64,000 nucleotides of DNA from Roseburia_C sp031555935 (GCA_031555935.1 JAVBTX010000024.1:1-64000), one strand, 5' to 3'; positions 42,013-50,763 are shown, counted from the first letter of the stretch. Notes: generated by a model from the letters alone, not told the origin. Numbers and translations are program-made.

Positions 42013-42628
42013 TCTTTTTTTCCTCTAAAGGGTAACTTACTTCTATCAGTTTTTTAAGTAATTCTGATGCTCTACTGGTTCCCAAACCTGTTATTAACTG
42101 CATATCTGATCTACCAAATACTTTCTCTTTTCCGAAAACACGATACATTCTCTGAATATGGTCTACTGTTTTTTCGGTAAAATCTACAAGTTGATTATCA
42201 TACATTTGCATTACTTCAATGTCCGCTTTTTTATGACTCTTATATATTCTACTTACATGCATAATCACCAATTTGACCTGCGTAATCATAAATCCCTATA
42301 AACAGTTTTTTATGAATAGAAATATATTCATTAGGGGTAAAACTGAAAGCTTTTTCTGACAGTAGCTTCACTATGCGAACTGAAACCTTATCCGCTTCTT
42401 CTGTTCTGCTATCACCACCATGCTTTGGATTCTCCTCATAGTATGTGTTCATAATTTTTTGTGCTTCATCAATCGATATTTCACCTTCAATATTCTGAAT
42501 AGCCGTATTAATTAAGTATTGAGATGGCTTCAAACCTGAAGGCCAATTGCTGTATGCCATGCATAGCCCTTATCTCTTTTATTTGGTTCTGTCTCTATTA
42601 GATACTCTTTGAAAGGATCTTGGTTCAT
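42005..42628 (-). pseudogene. Fic-domain protein pseudogene, catalytic core deleted
   Basis: The true N-terminus reads MNQDPFKEYLIETEPNKRDK, GYAWHTAIGLQ, then a frameshift near 42533 leads to GLKPSQYLINTAIQNIEGEI and the start of the Fic fold (FTPNEYISIHKKLF...YAGQIGDY). After a further shift near 42250 only the C-terminal winged helix remains (FGRSDMQLITGLGTSRASELL). The HPFxxGNGR AMPylation motif is missing. So the gene cannot make a working Fic enzyme. Confidence 0.85.
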
Positions 42629-42691
42629 TCATCTACTCCGTCCTGTTATATTATTTCTTCATAAAATATTCTACAATTTCCAAATCTAAAC

Positions 42692-42726
42692 TATCTAATG
42701 AGCCATGTCAACTAGTGGTTCACATT
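42692..42726 (-). repeat. Degenerate copy of the 3' end of the neighbouring GNAT gene
   Basis: Matches 41443-41477 with a few changes, including the stop codon (minus-strand translation resembles C-x-P-x-VD-x-AH-stop). A footprint of a lost tandem duplicate. Confidence 0.7.
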
Positions 42727-42727
42727 G

Positions 42728-43267
42728 CTAGTCCTGCACGGAAAAGGTAAGGCGACACTCCACCCCTTCATAATGTACCGTCCCCTCGTTTGCTTCGTAT
42801 GGGATATCTTTGCAATACACAAACCCTAATTTCTCCAAAACCTTTCCCGAATCTTGGTTGTCCTTTGCATATCTTCCTACAAGCTCCCTAATCATTAAGT
42901 CGTTTTGGGCAAAATCTATGATTGCCCGCATCGTTTCGGTTGCATACCCCTTGCCCCAGTACTTCTTTCCGAAGTTATAACCTATTTCAAATAAGTGATA
43001 CTCCTCTTCAAAATATATCAGCCCGGTTCCAATCAGTTCATTGGTATCTAATGTCGTTACCGCCCAACGAAACCAGCAATCCGAAGGTATTTGCGCCAGT
43101 TCAAAAGCAATCCATTCTTTTGTTTTATTTATGTCATTGTGGCTACGCCAAAACATATATTTGGCAACGTCCGGGTCACTTTCCCAACACCTAAATACAT
43201 CGTTCGTATCCTCAATACAAAACGGTCTTAACAATAATCGCTCTGTTTTTATTATCGGTGTGTTCAT
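42728..43267 (-). CDS. GNAT acetyltransferase, RimJ-like
   Basis: 179 residues; IKTERLLLRPFCIEDTNDVF opening, KKYWGKGYATETMRAIIDF acetyl-CoA region and NQDSGKVLEKLGF end motif. GTGGAGG precedes the start; the ATG overlaps the upstream gene's stop (ATGA). Confidence 0.9.
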   Translation of the reverse strand: MNTPIIKTERLLLRPFCIEDTNDVFRCWESDPDVAKYMFWRSHNDINKTKEWIAFELAQIPSDCWFRWAVTTLDTNELIGTGLIYFEEEYHLFEIGYNFGKKYWGKGYATETMRAIIDFAQNDLMIRELVGRYAKDNQDSGKVLEKLGFVYCKDIPYEANEGTVHYEGVECRLTFSVQD

Positions 43268-44118
43268 CCGATTTCCTCCACTTTTTTGGCTTCATTAAGA
43301 AACCAAATAAGAAAAACATAAAACCCCAATATCGGCGAAATGCCATATCCCATAAAAGGCACTGGAAAATTCCCTATAAATGTAGCTGAAATCATCAGCC
43401 CATAATACATTGCCATTCCTATACAGATATTTCTATTTTCCTTCTTGCAAGCAATCAGAAAATAAATCGGCATCCCAAACAGTGCTACGATTCCTATCAT
43501 ATATAATACAAATGATATATCATGTAACATTGTTAATACACCCTCCGTATAATCTACTGGTGGTAAGCTGTCTAACTGAATCCATGATTTTAATGTCAAT
43601 AGAAACAATATGACAGAGCAACTACCTTTTAATATTTTGGAAATGCTTGATTTTAACAGTAACACTATTAGTGGAAGTGAAAAAGCTAATAATTGAGAAG
43701 CATCCGGTTGTAAAAAAAGTAGAAATGCTATTACTATGATTCCTACAAAAGAAATGGCAAACTGTTTTTCCTCGATTAGTCGATTAAAAGCTACAATTGT
43801 GATTGGAATAACAATTGTAGATATATTTAAAGTGAAGAATGGCAATCTTAACCACCGATGAACACCTTCCATATTCGGCCCTAAAAATGTTAACCCCAAC
43901 AAAAGAGCTGATACAAACACAATAATTTTATAGTTAAATTTCAAATTGTATTTTAAGACAAAAAAACTAACCAAAGTCGCTACAAATATCAGCACAGGAT
44001 TTTGTATCCATATCGCAATGGAAACACTCTTACTTATCATTCCAATCATCCCTAATAAACATGGTATCAGAATGGATAAAACAGGATATATTATTCTCTT
44101 ATTATTTTTGGTTACCAT
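43264..44118 (-). CDS. Multi-pass membrane protein, distant FtsW/RodA-like
   Basis: 284 residues, about eight to nine hydrophobic helices. GVHRWLRLPFFTLN, FLQPDASQ and FPVPFMGYGISPILGFY faintly recall FtsW/RodA/SpoVE motifs (GxxxW, QPD, PxPFxSYG), but the protein is shorter than these glycosyltransferases, so the role is uncertain. AGGAGG precedes the start. Confidence 0.6.
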   Translation of the reverse strand: MVTKNNKRIIYPVLSILIPCLLGMIGMISKSVSIAIWIQNPVLIFVATLVSFFVLKYNLKFNYKIIVFVSALLLGLTFLGPNMEGVHRWLRLPFFTLNISTIVIPITIVAFNRLIEEKQFAISFVGIIVIAFLLFLQPDASQLLAFSLPLIVLLLKSSISKILKGSCSVILFLLTLKSWIQLDSLPPVDYTEGVLTMLHDISFVLYMIGIVALFGMPIYFLIACKKENRNICIGMAMYYGLMISATFIGNFPVPFMGYGISPILGFYVFLIWFLNEAKKVEEIG

Positions 44119-44138
44119 ATTTTCCTCCTGGCCGCAAA

Positions 44139-44606
44139 TCAGCCATTCAAAAGCGCCTCTAAATCCAGCAAAGACACTTCCATACGTTTTGAAGTTTGCT
44201 CCATTGACATTCCCGAATCAAGAAATCGCTTTACCACCATTTTCATATTCTCGCCAACTTCAATAATATGTCCATCCAAATCGTAAAACCGGACCGAGCG
44301 CTGCCCCCACCGAGCTTCTTTAACGCCGTCTCCCATATATCTAATATCACTTCGCTGTTCTATTTTTTGAATAAAGTAGTCAAATTCATCTTCTTCAAAA
44401 TACAACTCCATATTGTGTGGCTGTGCGTGAATACTATTTTTTGTAATGTCCATAATTCGATCGAAATCTTGTTGCAAAGACAAGCCACCGCTAAAACCAA
44501 TGCAAATACCGTAATCTTGAAACACCTCAAGACCAAACAAATCCTGATAAAACTTTTTAGAAAGATTGATATCTTTTACCGCTATACAAACGCCTTGATA
44601 TTTCAT
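44139..44606 (-). CDS. VOC-family (glyoxalase-fold) protein
   Basis: 155 residues; KYQGVCIAVKDINLSKKFYQDLFGLEV, then VRFYDLDGHIIEVGE with the last metal ligand E. The C-terminal 35 residues (VVKRFLDSGMSMEQTSKRME) form a helical tail found in some VOC proteins. The start 44606 follows GGGGAGG by seven bases. Confidence 0.88.
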   Translation of the reverse strand: MKYQGVCIAVKDINLSKKFYQDLFGLEVFQDYGICIGFSGGLSLQQDFDRIMDITKNSIHAQPHNMELYFEEDEFDYFIQKIEQRSDIRYMGDGVKEARWGQRSVRFYDLDGHIIEVGENMKMVVKRFLDSGMSMEQTSKRMEVSLLDLEALLNG

Positions 44607-44653
44607 GTTCATACCTCCCCAAATTTTGCTTTTCATATAAATTTCAATACACC

Positions 44654-45025
44654 CTAAACAAATATACACCAACGAATTCCATATCTGTCAATTAGATCAA
44701 CCATTAGTTTACTAAAATCACATGGGCTAAGAGGATATAAAATTTTAGCACCGTCCTCTAGTGCATCATATGCTTTTCTAACTAATTCATCTTTGTTTTC
44801 GCCAAAATGCAGGCAAAATTGCATTGTCGTGCCCGTAATAATCTCTTCGTCATCATATGCTTCTGATATCGCCAATATCTGACCATACACATTCAGCTCT
44901 GCATGCATAAGCGTTCCGTCAGCGTTCGGATAGCATGCCACCAACTCCGCATCAAAAGCCTTCTTATATAATTCCACTGCTTTGTCACTTTCTTTTACAT
45001 ATATCTGCATCATTGATCTATACAT
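44654..45025 (-). CDS. PhnB-like VOC protein
   Basis: 123 residues; IYVKESDKAVELYKKAFDAELV, DGTLMHAELNVYGQILAISE and GTTMQFCLHFGENKDELVRKAYDAL define the PhnB branch of the VOC fold. GGAGGTACGC precedes the start. Unrelated in detail to the adjacent VOC gene; substrate unknown. Confidence 0.87.
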   Translation of the reverse strand: MYRSMMQIYVKESDKAVELYKKAFDAELVACYPNADGTLMHAELNVYGQILAISEAYDDEEIITGTTMQFCLHFGENKDELVRKAYDALEDGAKILYPLSPCDFSKLMVDLIDRYGIRWCIFV

Positions 45026-45040
45026 CTTTGCGTACCTCCA

Positions 45041-45715
45041 TTAAATATGGTTGTTTCGAGGACATGATACTCTACACTTATTACAGTCAACAGTATCAAA
45101 TCCCCGTGCCGTTTTTCCATATGCATTTTCCCTACATCGTTTTTGATTTACAGTACCATCATTATTTATTGCTTTGACAGGGCAAACGTCTATACACTTA
45201 TGACATTTATCAATACAAATATTCTTTGATATTTCATCGGATGATATCTCTAAATCTGTTAGCATTGCACCAAGTGTCACCATGTTTCCATATTGCTTGG
45301 TCAAAAACAATGAGCTCTTTCCAATAGAACCTAATCCTGCTAGCACCGCAATATTTTTCATGGATAGTAACCCTCTGCCCTCCATGTTGTCTTTATCCCA
45401 GTATTCATACGGAGCATCGCAGGGCATCGGCACTACCACGCAGTTAAATTCTGCTTCAATTTTCTTTGCTGACCTAAATCCGATCAGGTCAACCTCTGGA
45501 CAACTTATACTATTGTAATGTCCGTATATCAACCGAGAGTCTACTTTGGTTAATCCTTTCGGCAATGCAATGCCATAAGAAATCACAGATTTACATTTTG
45601 GATAAATGTCTGTTGGATGGTATCCTACGGGAGCATTATCAAAACGTTCGATATTAGCGAAACCACATAAATCTGCTCCGGTAGACAATACTATTTTTCT
45701 TATTTGCTCTTTCAT
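45041..45715 (-). CDS. QueG-like/epoxyqueuosine reductase-related 4Fe-4S protein
   Basis: 224 residues. LSTGADLCGFANIERF, KSVISYGIALP and AVLAGLGSIGKSSLFLTKQYG resemble the cobalamin-binding reductase fold of QueG and related proteins. A ferredoxin-type cluster follows: CIDKCHKCIDVCP with a partner CNKCRVSCP at the C-terminus. Shorter than QueG and lacking its HEAT tail, so a different reductase is likely. Confidence 0.82.
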   Translation of the reverse strand: MKEQIRKIVLSTGADLCGFANIERFDNAPVGYHPTDIYPKCKSVISYGIALPKGLTKVDSRLIYGHYNSISCPEVDLIGFRSAKKIEAEFNCVVVPMPCDAPYEYWDKDNMEGRGLLSMKNIAVLAGLGSIGKSSLFLTKQYGNMVTLGAMLTDLEISSDEISKNICIDKCHKCIDVCPVKAINNDGTVNQKRCRENAYGKTARGFDTVDCNKCRVSCPRNNHI

Positions 45716-45859
45716 ATTATACCTTCTTTACGGTTTTTCATTGTAATTGCCACTACAAACACATTGTTTTAGGCATTGCGGAAACAAAATCATATAACAA
45801 ATTATAACATGAAATGAACGGACTATGTGAGCTGATTGAAATGCGTTTAATATTTACAG

Positions 45860-45887
45860 CCCTCCATTTTTATGACTTAAGATACTG
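45860..45887 (-). repeat. 28-bp direct repeat, downstream copy
   Basis: Matches 46427-46454 in 25 of 28 positions. It includes the stop codon of the reductase-domain gene and a GGAGGG ribosome-site-like segment that leads to no gene. Confidence 0.85.
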
Positions 45888-46419
45888 TATTGCTTCTAAC
45901 TTCATAATGAAGTTCAACAAATTGATTGAATTGATTTATGCTTCTTAACGATAATAATGTTTGAAAATCGTTATTTTTGAATAACGGTATACCTCTGCCA
46001 AGCAAAACCGGAGTTATAGAAATGATGAGTTCATCGACTAATTTCTCTTTTATAAATGTGCTAAGTAATTCCCCGCCTCCAACAATCCAAATATTATTAC
46101 CGTTTCTGTTTTTTAGATTATTTGAGAATTGAACTATATCCTCATTAATAAAGGTAACATATTCATTGTCGTCTTTCTTCGATCTGGAAAAAACATAGCA
46201 TTCTTTATTTTTGTACGGAAAATTACCTTTTTCCGTTTCCATAATCCAATCATAGGTAGTTCTTCCGATTAGGATTGTATCTACAGTATCATAAAACCTT
46301 GAGTAGCCGTTATCTCCTTCACCTTCAACTGCAAATAGCCAATCCAAGTTGTGTTCTTCTGTAGCAATATATCCATCCAAACTGGAAGCAATATACAATA
46401 TTAATTTACGTTGATTCAT
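45877..46419 (-). CDS. RibD C-terminal/dihydrofolate-reductase-like protein
   Basis: 180 residues; LILYIASSLDGYIATEEHNLDWL, DTILIGRTTYDWI, IWIVGGGELLSTFIKEKLVDEL and ITPVLLGRGIPLF are the RibD_C/DHFR-like signature (NADPH fold). Likely an NADPH reductase of unknown substrate. Start 46419 with GGAGGG upstream. The gene is bracketed by 28-bp direct repeats. Confidence 0.9.
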   Translation of the reverse strand: MNQRKLILYIASSLDGYIATEEHNLDWLFAVEGEGDNGYSRFYDTVDTILIGRTTYDWIMETEKGNFPYKNKECYVFSRSKKDDNEYVTFINEDIVQFSNNLKNRNGNNIWIVGGGELLSTFIKEKLVDELIISITPVLLGRGIPLFKNNDFQTLLSLRSINQFNQFVELHYEVRSNTVS

Positions 46420-46426
46420 CAATTAA

Positions 46427-46454
46427 CCCTCCATTTTTATGATTCAAGATATTG
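46427..46454 (-). repeat. 28-bp direct repeat, upstream copy
   Basis: Contains the GGAGGG ribosome site of the reductase-domain gene; its partner lies at 45860-45887 just behind the gene. Confidence 0.85.
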
Positions 46455-46515
46455 AAAATTCCATTATATAAAATAACTTGTTTGTCAAATGGCATAAGCC
46501 AATTAACCTTTCTTT

Positions 46516-46938
46516 TTACCGCTGCCAAATCATTGTATACTCAATCTCGTTTGTATCAACATCTACCCCCTGCGTTTCAATATGAAATCCTGCGCTTTCA
46601 TAAAAATGAATTGCAGGTTCGTTCTTGGCATAGACAGACAAGCTAAGCCGCTCCGTTTTGCTCTTTACCTTGTTTAACAGCTTCGTTCCAACGCCGGAGG
46701 CCCGGTAAGCTTTCTTTACGAAAATCCCCGCAATATAGTAATCCATAACGCCAACAAATCCCTCAATCGCACCGTTTTTTTCAAATATATAAACATCTGC
46801 CTGTGGAATTAGCGATTTTACCATATCAAAGTTCTTCCGCCAATAATCCGCGTCAATAAAGGCATGGGCGTCAATATTGGCATTAAGCCAAATCTTCATA
46901 ACTTCCGGTAAATCACTATTTTTAAATTTTCTTATCAT
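46516..46938 (-). CDS. GNAT acetyltransferase, YjaB-like
   Basis: 140 residues; IRKFKNSDLPEVMKIWLNANIDAHAFI opening is characteristic of YjaB-type proteins; IFVKKAYRASGVGTKLLNKV and NEPAIHFYESAGFHIETQGVD follow. AAGGAAACAG precedes the start. Confidence 0.88.
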   Translation of the reverse strand: MIRKFKNSDLPEVMKIWLNANIDAHAFIDADYWRKNFDMVKSLIPQADVYIFEKNGAIEGFVGVMDYYIAGIFVKKAYRASGVGTKLLNKVKSKTERLSLSVYAKNEPAIHFYESAGFHIETQGVDVDTNEIEYTMIWQR

Positions 46939-46962
46939 GCGCTGTTTCCTTTTTTATCTATG

Positions 46963-47685
46963 TTAAAATAGTTTTTTCCCATCAGAAATATCGATATCAA
47001 GTTCCTTTGCCAAGGCACCCTGTTTGAACGGATTTATCTTTTCTACAACACCCTCTCGCTCCAGAAATGTACCAGTGCTTTTGAACCAAAATGTGATGCC
47101 GGCTTTCATACATTGCTCACGAACGCTAAGTATCCATGCGTAGTTACACACTCTTGCGTCTCGTCCGTTTTCGCCACTTACAGTAACATGGTCAACTCCA
47201 TGAAGGTAAGCGGTTAAATCTATCTTTTCAAGCATCGGAGAACAGGCAATAAAACGTCGCTTGATCGGAAACGACAAAAATAGGGGCAGCCGATAGTCTG
47301 CCATTGCTTGATTTTCAACTGTACAACCAATATTTACATTGTCGTATCCTTCACCCCAATCATCCGGAAGTGATACCATAAAACGTTCAATCCGCTTCGT
47401 CAGTATTAAAAAATCAATATCTTGCCGCTGCTTTATCATTGCCCAAACCTCCTTTCGCCACTCATCGGCTTCTGGAAGAAAAAAATCTGTCGCAAAACAA
47501 GTAGCAAGAATTTTCCCGCCTTTGATATTATATTCGCCGTTGGGTTTTGTTCTGATCGGCCAGTCAAATTTATCGGTTTTTGTTATGGTGTTTTGACCAT
47601 AACGTTTTGCGTTTGGTCCATAAAAATAGCAATTACTACATCCTTCACTAATCTTATAGCATCCTGTCCACGGCTCCCAATTCAT
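46963..47685 (-). CDS. DUF5131 (phage Gp37/Gp68-like) protein
   Basis: 240 residues with the DUF5131 signature: NWEPWTGCYKISEGCSNCY cysteine cluster (C-x5/6-C-x2-C, a likely iron-sulfur site), DFFLPEADEWR, LILTKRIERF and SGENGRDARVCNYAWI. Found in phages and bacterial islands; predicted radical-SAM-like, function undetermined. AGGAGGAACG precedes the start. Confidence 0.87.
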   Translation of the reverse strand: MNWEPWTGCYKISEGCSNCYFYGPNAKRYGQNTITKTDKFDWPIRTKPNGEYNIKGGKILATCFATDFFLPEADEWRKEVWAMIKQRQDIDFLILTKRIERFMVSLPDDWGEGYDNVNIGCTVENQAMADYRLPLFLSFPIKRRFIACSPMLEKIDLTAYLHGVDHVTVSGENGRDARVCNYAWILSVREQCMKAGITFWFKSTGTFLEREGVVEKINPFKQGALAKELDIDISDGKKLF

Positions 47686-47710
47686 ACGTTCCTCCTATAC
47701 TCTTCTAATG

Positions 47711-48343
47711 TCAATCAGATATATGCTTGATTTGCTGCAAATCTCCACTACAAAGCACATCCATGTTTTTGAATATTGTTTCGGCATCCCAATCCCACCA
47801 TTTAAGTTCAAGCAAATATGCAATTAAATCTTCATCAAATCGATTGCGAATTACCCTGCACGGATTCCCACCAGCAATACAATACGGGGGAATATCCTTT
47901 GTAACAACAGAATTGGCTGCTATGATTGCACCGTCTCCAATATGAACGCCTGGCATCACAGTTACATTCTGCCCAATCCAAACATCATTACCTACAACGG
48001 TATCACCTTTTAGCGGAAGGTCTTCAAGGCTTGGGGTAAACTGCTCCCATCCACCACCCATAATGTTAAACGGATAAGTCGTAACACTGCTCATCCTATG
48101 ATTGGCACCATTCATAACAAACTCAATGCCCTTTGCAATCGCACAAAATTTTCCGATTATCAATTTATCCCCCATAAACTCATAGTGGTTGGTAACGTGG
48201 TTTTCAAATTTCTCTGCTCCATTCACATCATCATAGTAAGTGAAGTCACCGACAACAATATTGGGCTTGGTAATTACATTCTTAATATATACAACTTGTT
48301 TAATTTTTTCGTTTGGATATATATGATTAGGATTTGGTCCCAT
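47711..48343 (-). CDS. Vat/CatB-type xenobiotic O-acetyltransferase
   Basis: 210 residues of the left-handed beta-helix hexapeptide acyltransferase class. NPNHIYPN start, VGDFTYYDD, IGKFCAIAKGIEFVMNGANH with the catalytic histidine region, DVWIGQNVTVMPGVHIGDGAIIAA and GGNPCRVIRNRF match Vat streptogramin-A and CatB acetyltransferases closely. Resistance activity cannot be told from sequence alone. AAAGGGTGAG precedes the start. Confidence 0.9.
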   Translation of the reverse strand: MGPNPNHIYPNEKIKQVVYIKNVITKPNIVVGDFTYYDDVNGAEKFENHVTNHYEFMGDKLIIGKFCAIAKGIEFVMNGANHRMSSVTTYPFNIMGGGWEQFTPSLEDLPLKGDTVVGNDVWIGQNVTVMPGVHIGDGAIIAANSVVTKDIPPYCIAGGNPCRVIRNRFDEDLIAYLLELKWWDWDAETIFKNMDVLCSGDLQQIKHISD

Positions 48344-48430
48344 AAACTCACCCTTTCAAATTTTGATGTATCCCATAATCAAGATGATTCTTCTTTCATA
48401 TGTCTGCTTTTGCCCCTACATCTCCTTAAT

Positions 48431-49165
48431 TTATTGCGCCACTACAATTAACCGCCCACTGTTTTCATTATAATCACTGGCATCATAGTCGCCGTAAATC
48501 TGTATGTTTTTAAAACCTGCCTTTGAAAGCAATTTCTTATAATCATCATCAAGAAGAATTTTATAAATAATATCATATTGATTGCTTTCTTTTCGCTTGT
48601 CGGAATGGTATAAATCCAAAACATGAATCGTTTGAAAATCGTCATCATGTTCCTTTACAAACACGCGTGAGAAATCCGCTCTATTTACAACAACCTCAAT
48701 CGGAGGAAGGGACAGCGTAAAATGGGTTGTCCCTTGAGTCAGCACGAGCAGTCCATTTTCATTTAATCTGTTTTTCATGGATTTAAGGGCGGTTATTAAT
48801 TCCTCATCTGTATGGAGATGTGGCAGTGCCGTCGAAAGACAAACAATCGCATCAAAGGTCTGAGTATGCTTCTGTTCTAAGTATCTAAAATCACATTGGC
48901 ATAATGGAATTGATTTTTCCGATGCCTGTAAATTTCTGCTCGCCACCTCAAGCATTGATTCTGAATAATCCGAACCACTGACGTCTAAGCCCATTTCTGA
49001 AAGCATATATAAATGTTGTCCCGTTCCACAGGCACAGTCCAAAACCGATTTTACATTATGCTTCGCAAATAGTTTTCCAAAAAAATCGCGTTCTCTTCCG
49101 AGATATTCTTCAATTAAACCAAATTCGTCATAGTCATATGCAAACTTTTCATATAAGTCTTTCAT
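48431..49165 (-). CDS. Class I SAM-dependent methyltransferase
   Basis: 244 residues; VLDCACGTGQHLYMLSEMGLDVSGSDYSESML is motifs I-II, DAIVCLSTALPHL and LNENGLLVLTQG follow. AAAGGAG precedes the start; it overlaps the preceding acetyltransferase by 17 nt. Substrate unknown. Confidence 0.9.
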   Translation of the reverse strand: MKDLYEKFAYDYDEFGLIEEYLGRERDFFGKLFAKHNVKSVLDCACGTGQHLYMLSEMGLDVSGSDYSESMLEVASRNLQASEKSIPLCQCDFRYLEQKHTQTFDAIVCLSTALPHLHTDEELITALKSMKNRLNENGLLVLTQGTTHFTLSLPPIEVVVNRADFSRVFVKEHDDDFQTIHVLDLYHSDKRKESNQYDIIYKILLDDDYKKLLSKAGFKNIQIYGDYDASDYNENSGRLIVVAQ

Positions 49166-49619
49166 TGTACAGCTCCTTTTTCATACAAACTGAATCTTTC
49201 ATATTAACATACTGACCATAGTTAGGAATCACTTTATAGCCAAGTTTTCGGTATAAAGCCATCGCCGCAACGAGCGGCTCACCCGATTCCAATATTAAAT
49301 ACTTATATCCTTGTTCTCTTGCTCTTTGTTCCAGCAATTCCATAAGCTCGTTTGAAATACCTTGTCCTCGATATTCCTGTTTTACAAATACTCTTTTTAC
49401 CTCAGCGCACTCATTATCATACTTCTTAAAACTAGCACTGCCAACCGGAATGTCATTGTCATAAGCAACGACTACATCATGAACATCATTTAACTTGTTG
49501 TATTGAACATATTCCGTCCGATGTTCTTCACCGCCAACAAGTTTGTTTAAGAATTTATCTAGCTCTTGACATAACAAAATAAAATCTGGATTTTCGCCAT
49601 CTGTGTATTCAAATCTCAT
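49149..49619 (-). CDS. GNAT acetyltransferase
   Basis: 156 residues; VKRVFVKQEYRGQGISNELMELLEQRA acetyl-CoA region and PLVAAMALYRKLGYKVIPNYGQY, as in small PhnO/YjgM-like acetyltransferases. Coupled to the methyltransferase by overlap. Confidence 0.9.
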   Translation of the reverse strand: MRFEYTDGENPDFILLCQELDKFLNKLVGGEEHRTEYVQYNKLNDVHDVVVAYDNDIPVGSASFKKYDNECAEVKRVFVKQEYRGQGISNELMELLEQRAREQGYKYLILESGEPLVAAMALYRKLGYKVIPNYGQYVNMKDSVCMKKELYNERLI

Positions 49620-49643
49620 CTTAAAATCTCTCCCATAATTTGA

Positions 49644-50072
49644 TTATCTTAGTCTATTTATAAGTGCACAGCCTTCATGCGTTATCGTAAAAAAAAGCAA
49701 CCGTTTCTTACCATCTAAAAATGCGATGTCACTCTGTCCAAAAGATGTTTGCTCAACCACATCACAACCATAGCTTTCGGCACTGCCAAAAAAGAAACTC
49801 GGAAATTTCTCTAGGTACTTCCAATATGCATCATTTATCATAAATGTATATTTTGTTACACTTCGTCCCGCTTTCTGGGTTCCATGCCATGCGTTTACTT
49901 TCTTTTCTTCTATCAGCTTTAATTTTTGCTTGGCAGTCACAATCAATTCATCTGTTTTATCATCATATATCTGAACTATTTCCACATAGACGGCCTTACC
50001 CATAAGTCTATGAAGAATCTCTATATATTCCTCGTGTGAATTTAGTTTTACATCTACAAACTCGCTTTTCAT
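49644..50072 (-). CDS. Hypothetical protein
   Basis: 142 residues, no recognised family. Alternating strands and helices suggest a globular cytosolic protein; notable segments are NAWHGTQKAGRSVTKYTFMI and FFTITHEGCALIN. The start at 50072 follows GGGAG by seven bases. Same strand and spacing as neighbours, so probably cotranscribed. Confidence 0.6.
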   Translation of the reverse strand: MKSEFVDVKLNSHEEYIEILHRLMGKAVYVEIVQIYDDKTDELIVTAKQKLKLIEEKKVNAWHGTQKAGRSVTKYTFMINDAYWKYLEKFPSFFFGSAESYGCDVVEQTSFGQSDIAFLDGKKRLLFFTITHEGCALINRLR

Positions 50073-50177
50073 TGAATTTCTCCCACTCCTCACCTGTGGC
50101 TCTGATATTTACATGTAAGCGTCGCTTTTTGCAAAATATGCCCATCCATCGCTTGAAGTAGCTGCATTTTCCTGCGA

Positions 50178-50293
50178 AATAAGCTTGATGGTCAATGCAA
50201 TCAACACTGGCAGTAATATAATATCATCATTGGTATAAAATTCGGAATTAAATCAATTGGTGAAAGCGCATAGCCAATTGTTATGCCGACAAA
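50178..50293 (-). pseudogene. Relic of a second YkvA/DUF1232 gene
   Basis: Nucleotide similarity with 35393-35515 inside the intact DUF1232 gene (for example AATCAATTGG, GAAAGCGCATA, GATGGTCA) with a 13-bp deletion and no frame. Together with the following fragment it fills the 290-bp gene-free stretch. Confidence 0.8.
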
Positions 50294-50345
50294 CTATACT
50301 CTGAATCTAATTTTACAAGGGAATAATCTTCAACTTTACATACTG
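50294..50345 (-). pseudogene. 52-bp duplicate of part of the ACT-domain gene
   Basis: 51 of 52 bases are identical to 51056-51107 within the ACT-domain gene. It abuts the YkvA relic with no spacer, a junction of two unrelated gene fragments. The identity implies a recent event. Confidence 0.92.
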
Positions 50346-50362
50346 CTGCGTGGTGTGTACCC

Positions 50363-50656
50363 TTAATATTTTTGTGATATAACAACCAATTCCCATTCAA
50401 AAACTTCGCATCGATAAATCTCTCTTACAATAATTGGATCATTTTGAGCTATTCCCTGAGCCTCATCTAAATTTTCAGCACCATAAATAATCATTCCACC
50501 ATCATTATCCGAAAATCCGCCTCCCATGAGATAGCGTTCTTCGGCAACATTCTTGACATAAGACAAGTGATCTTGAAAATCCTGATTAGTGAGGTCTTTC
50601 TGACCAATCTTGTAATCTATTCTGACATATAGTTTGCTACCCTCTTTTATATGCAT
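50363..50656 (-). CDS. YciI-family protein
   Basis: 97 residues; NQDFQDHLSYVKNVAEERYLMGGGFSD and DEAQGIAQNDPI show the YciI ferredoxin-like fold with the conserved H and D pair. GAAGGAG precedes the start. Enzymatic role unclear in this family. Confidence 0.88.
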   Translation of the reverse strand: MHIKEGSKLYVRIDYKIGQKDLTNQDFQDHLSYVKNVAEERYLMGGGFSDNDGGMIIYGAENLDEAQGIAQNDPIIVREIYRCEVFEWELVVISQKY

Positions 50657-50700
50657 TTTTCATTCTCCTTCATATTTTCTTCTTAATCTACTCTTTATAT

Positions 50701-50745
50701 AAATAGTTTACCATAATAAATTCTTGGGTATTTCATCAACGGTTC
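50701..50745 (-). repeat. Degenerate copy of the 3' end of the GNAT gene at 52248
   Basis: AAATAGTTTACCATAATAAA and following bases match 52273-52318 (C-terminal codons of that gene). A gene-end footprint with nothing of the gene left before it. Confidence 0.8.
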
Positions 50746-50763
50746 ATTGGCCACCATATTTAA

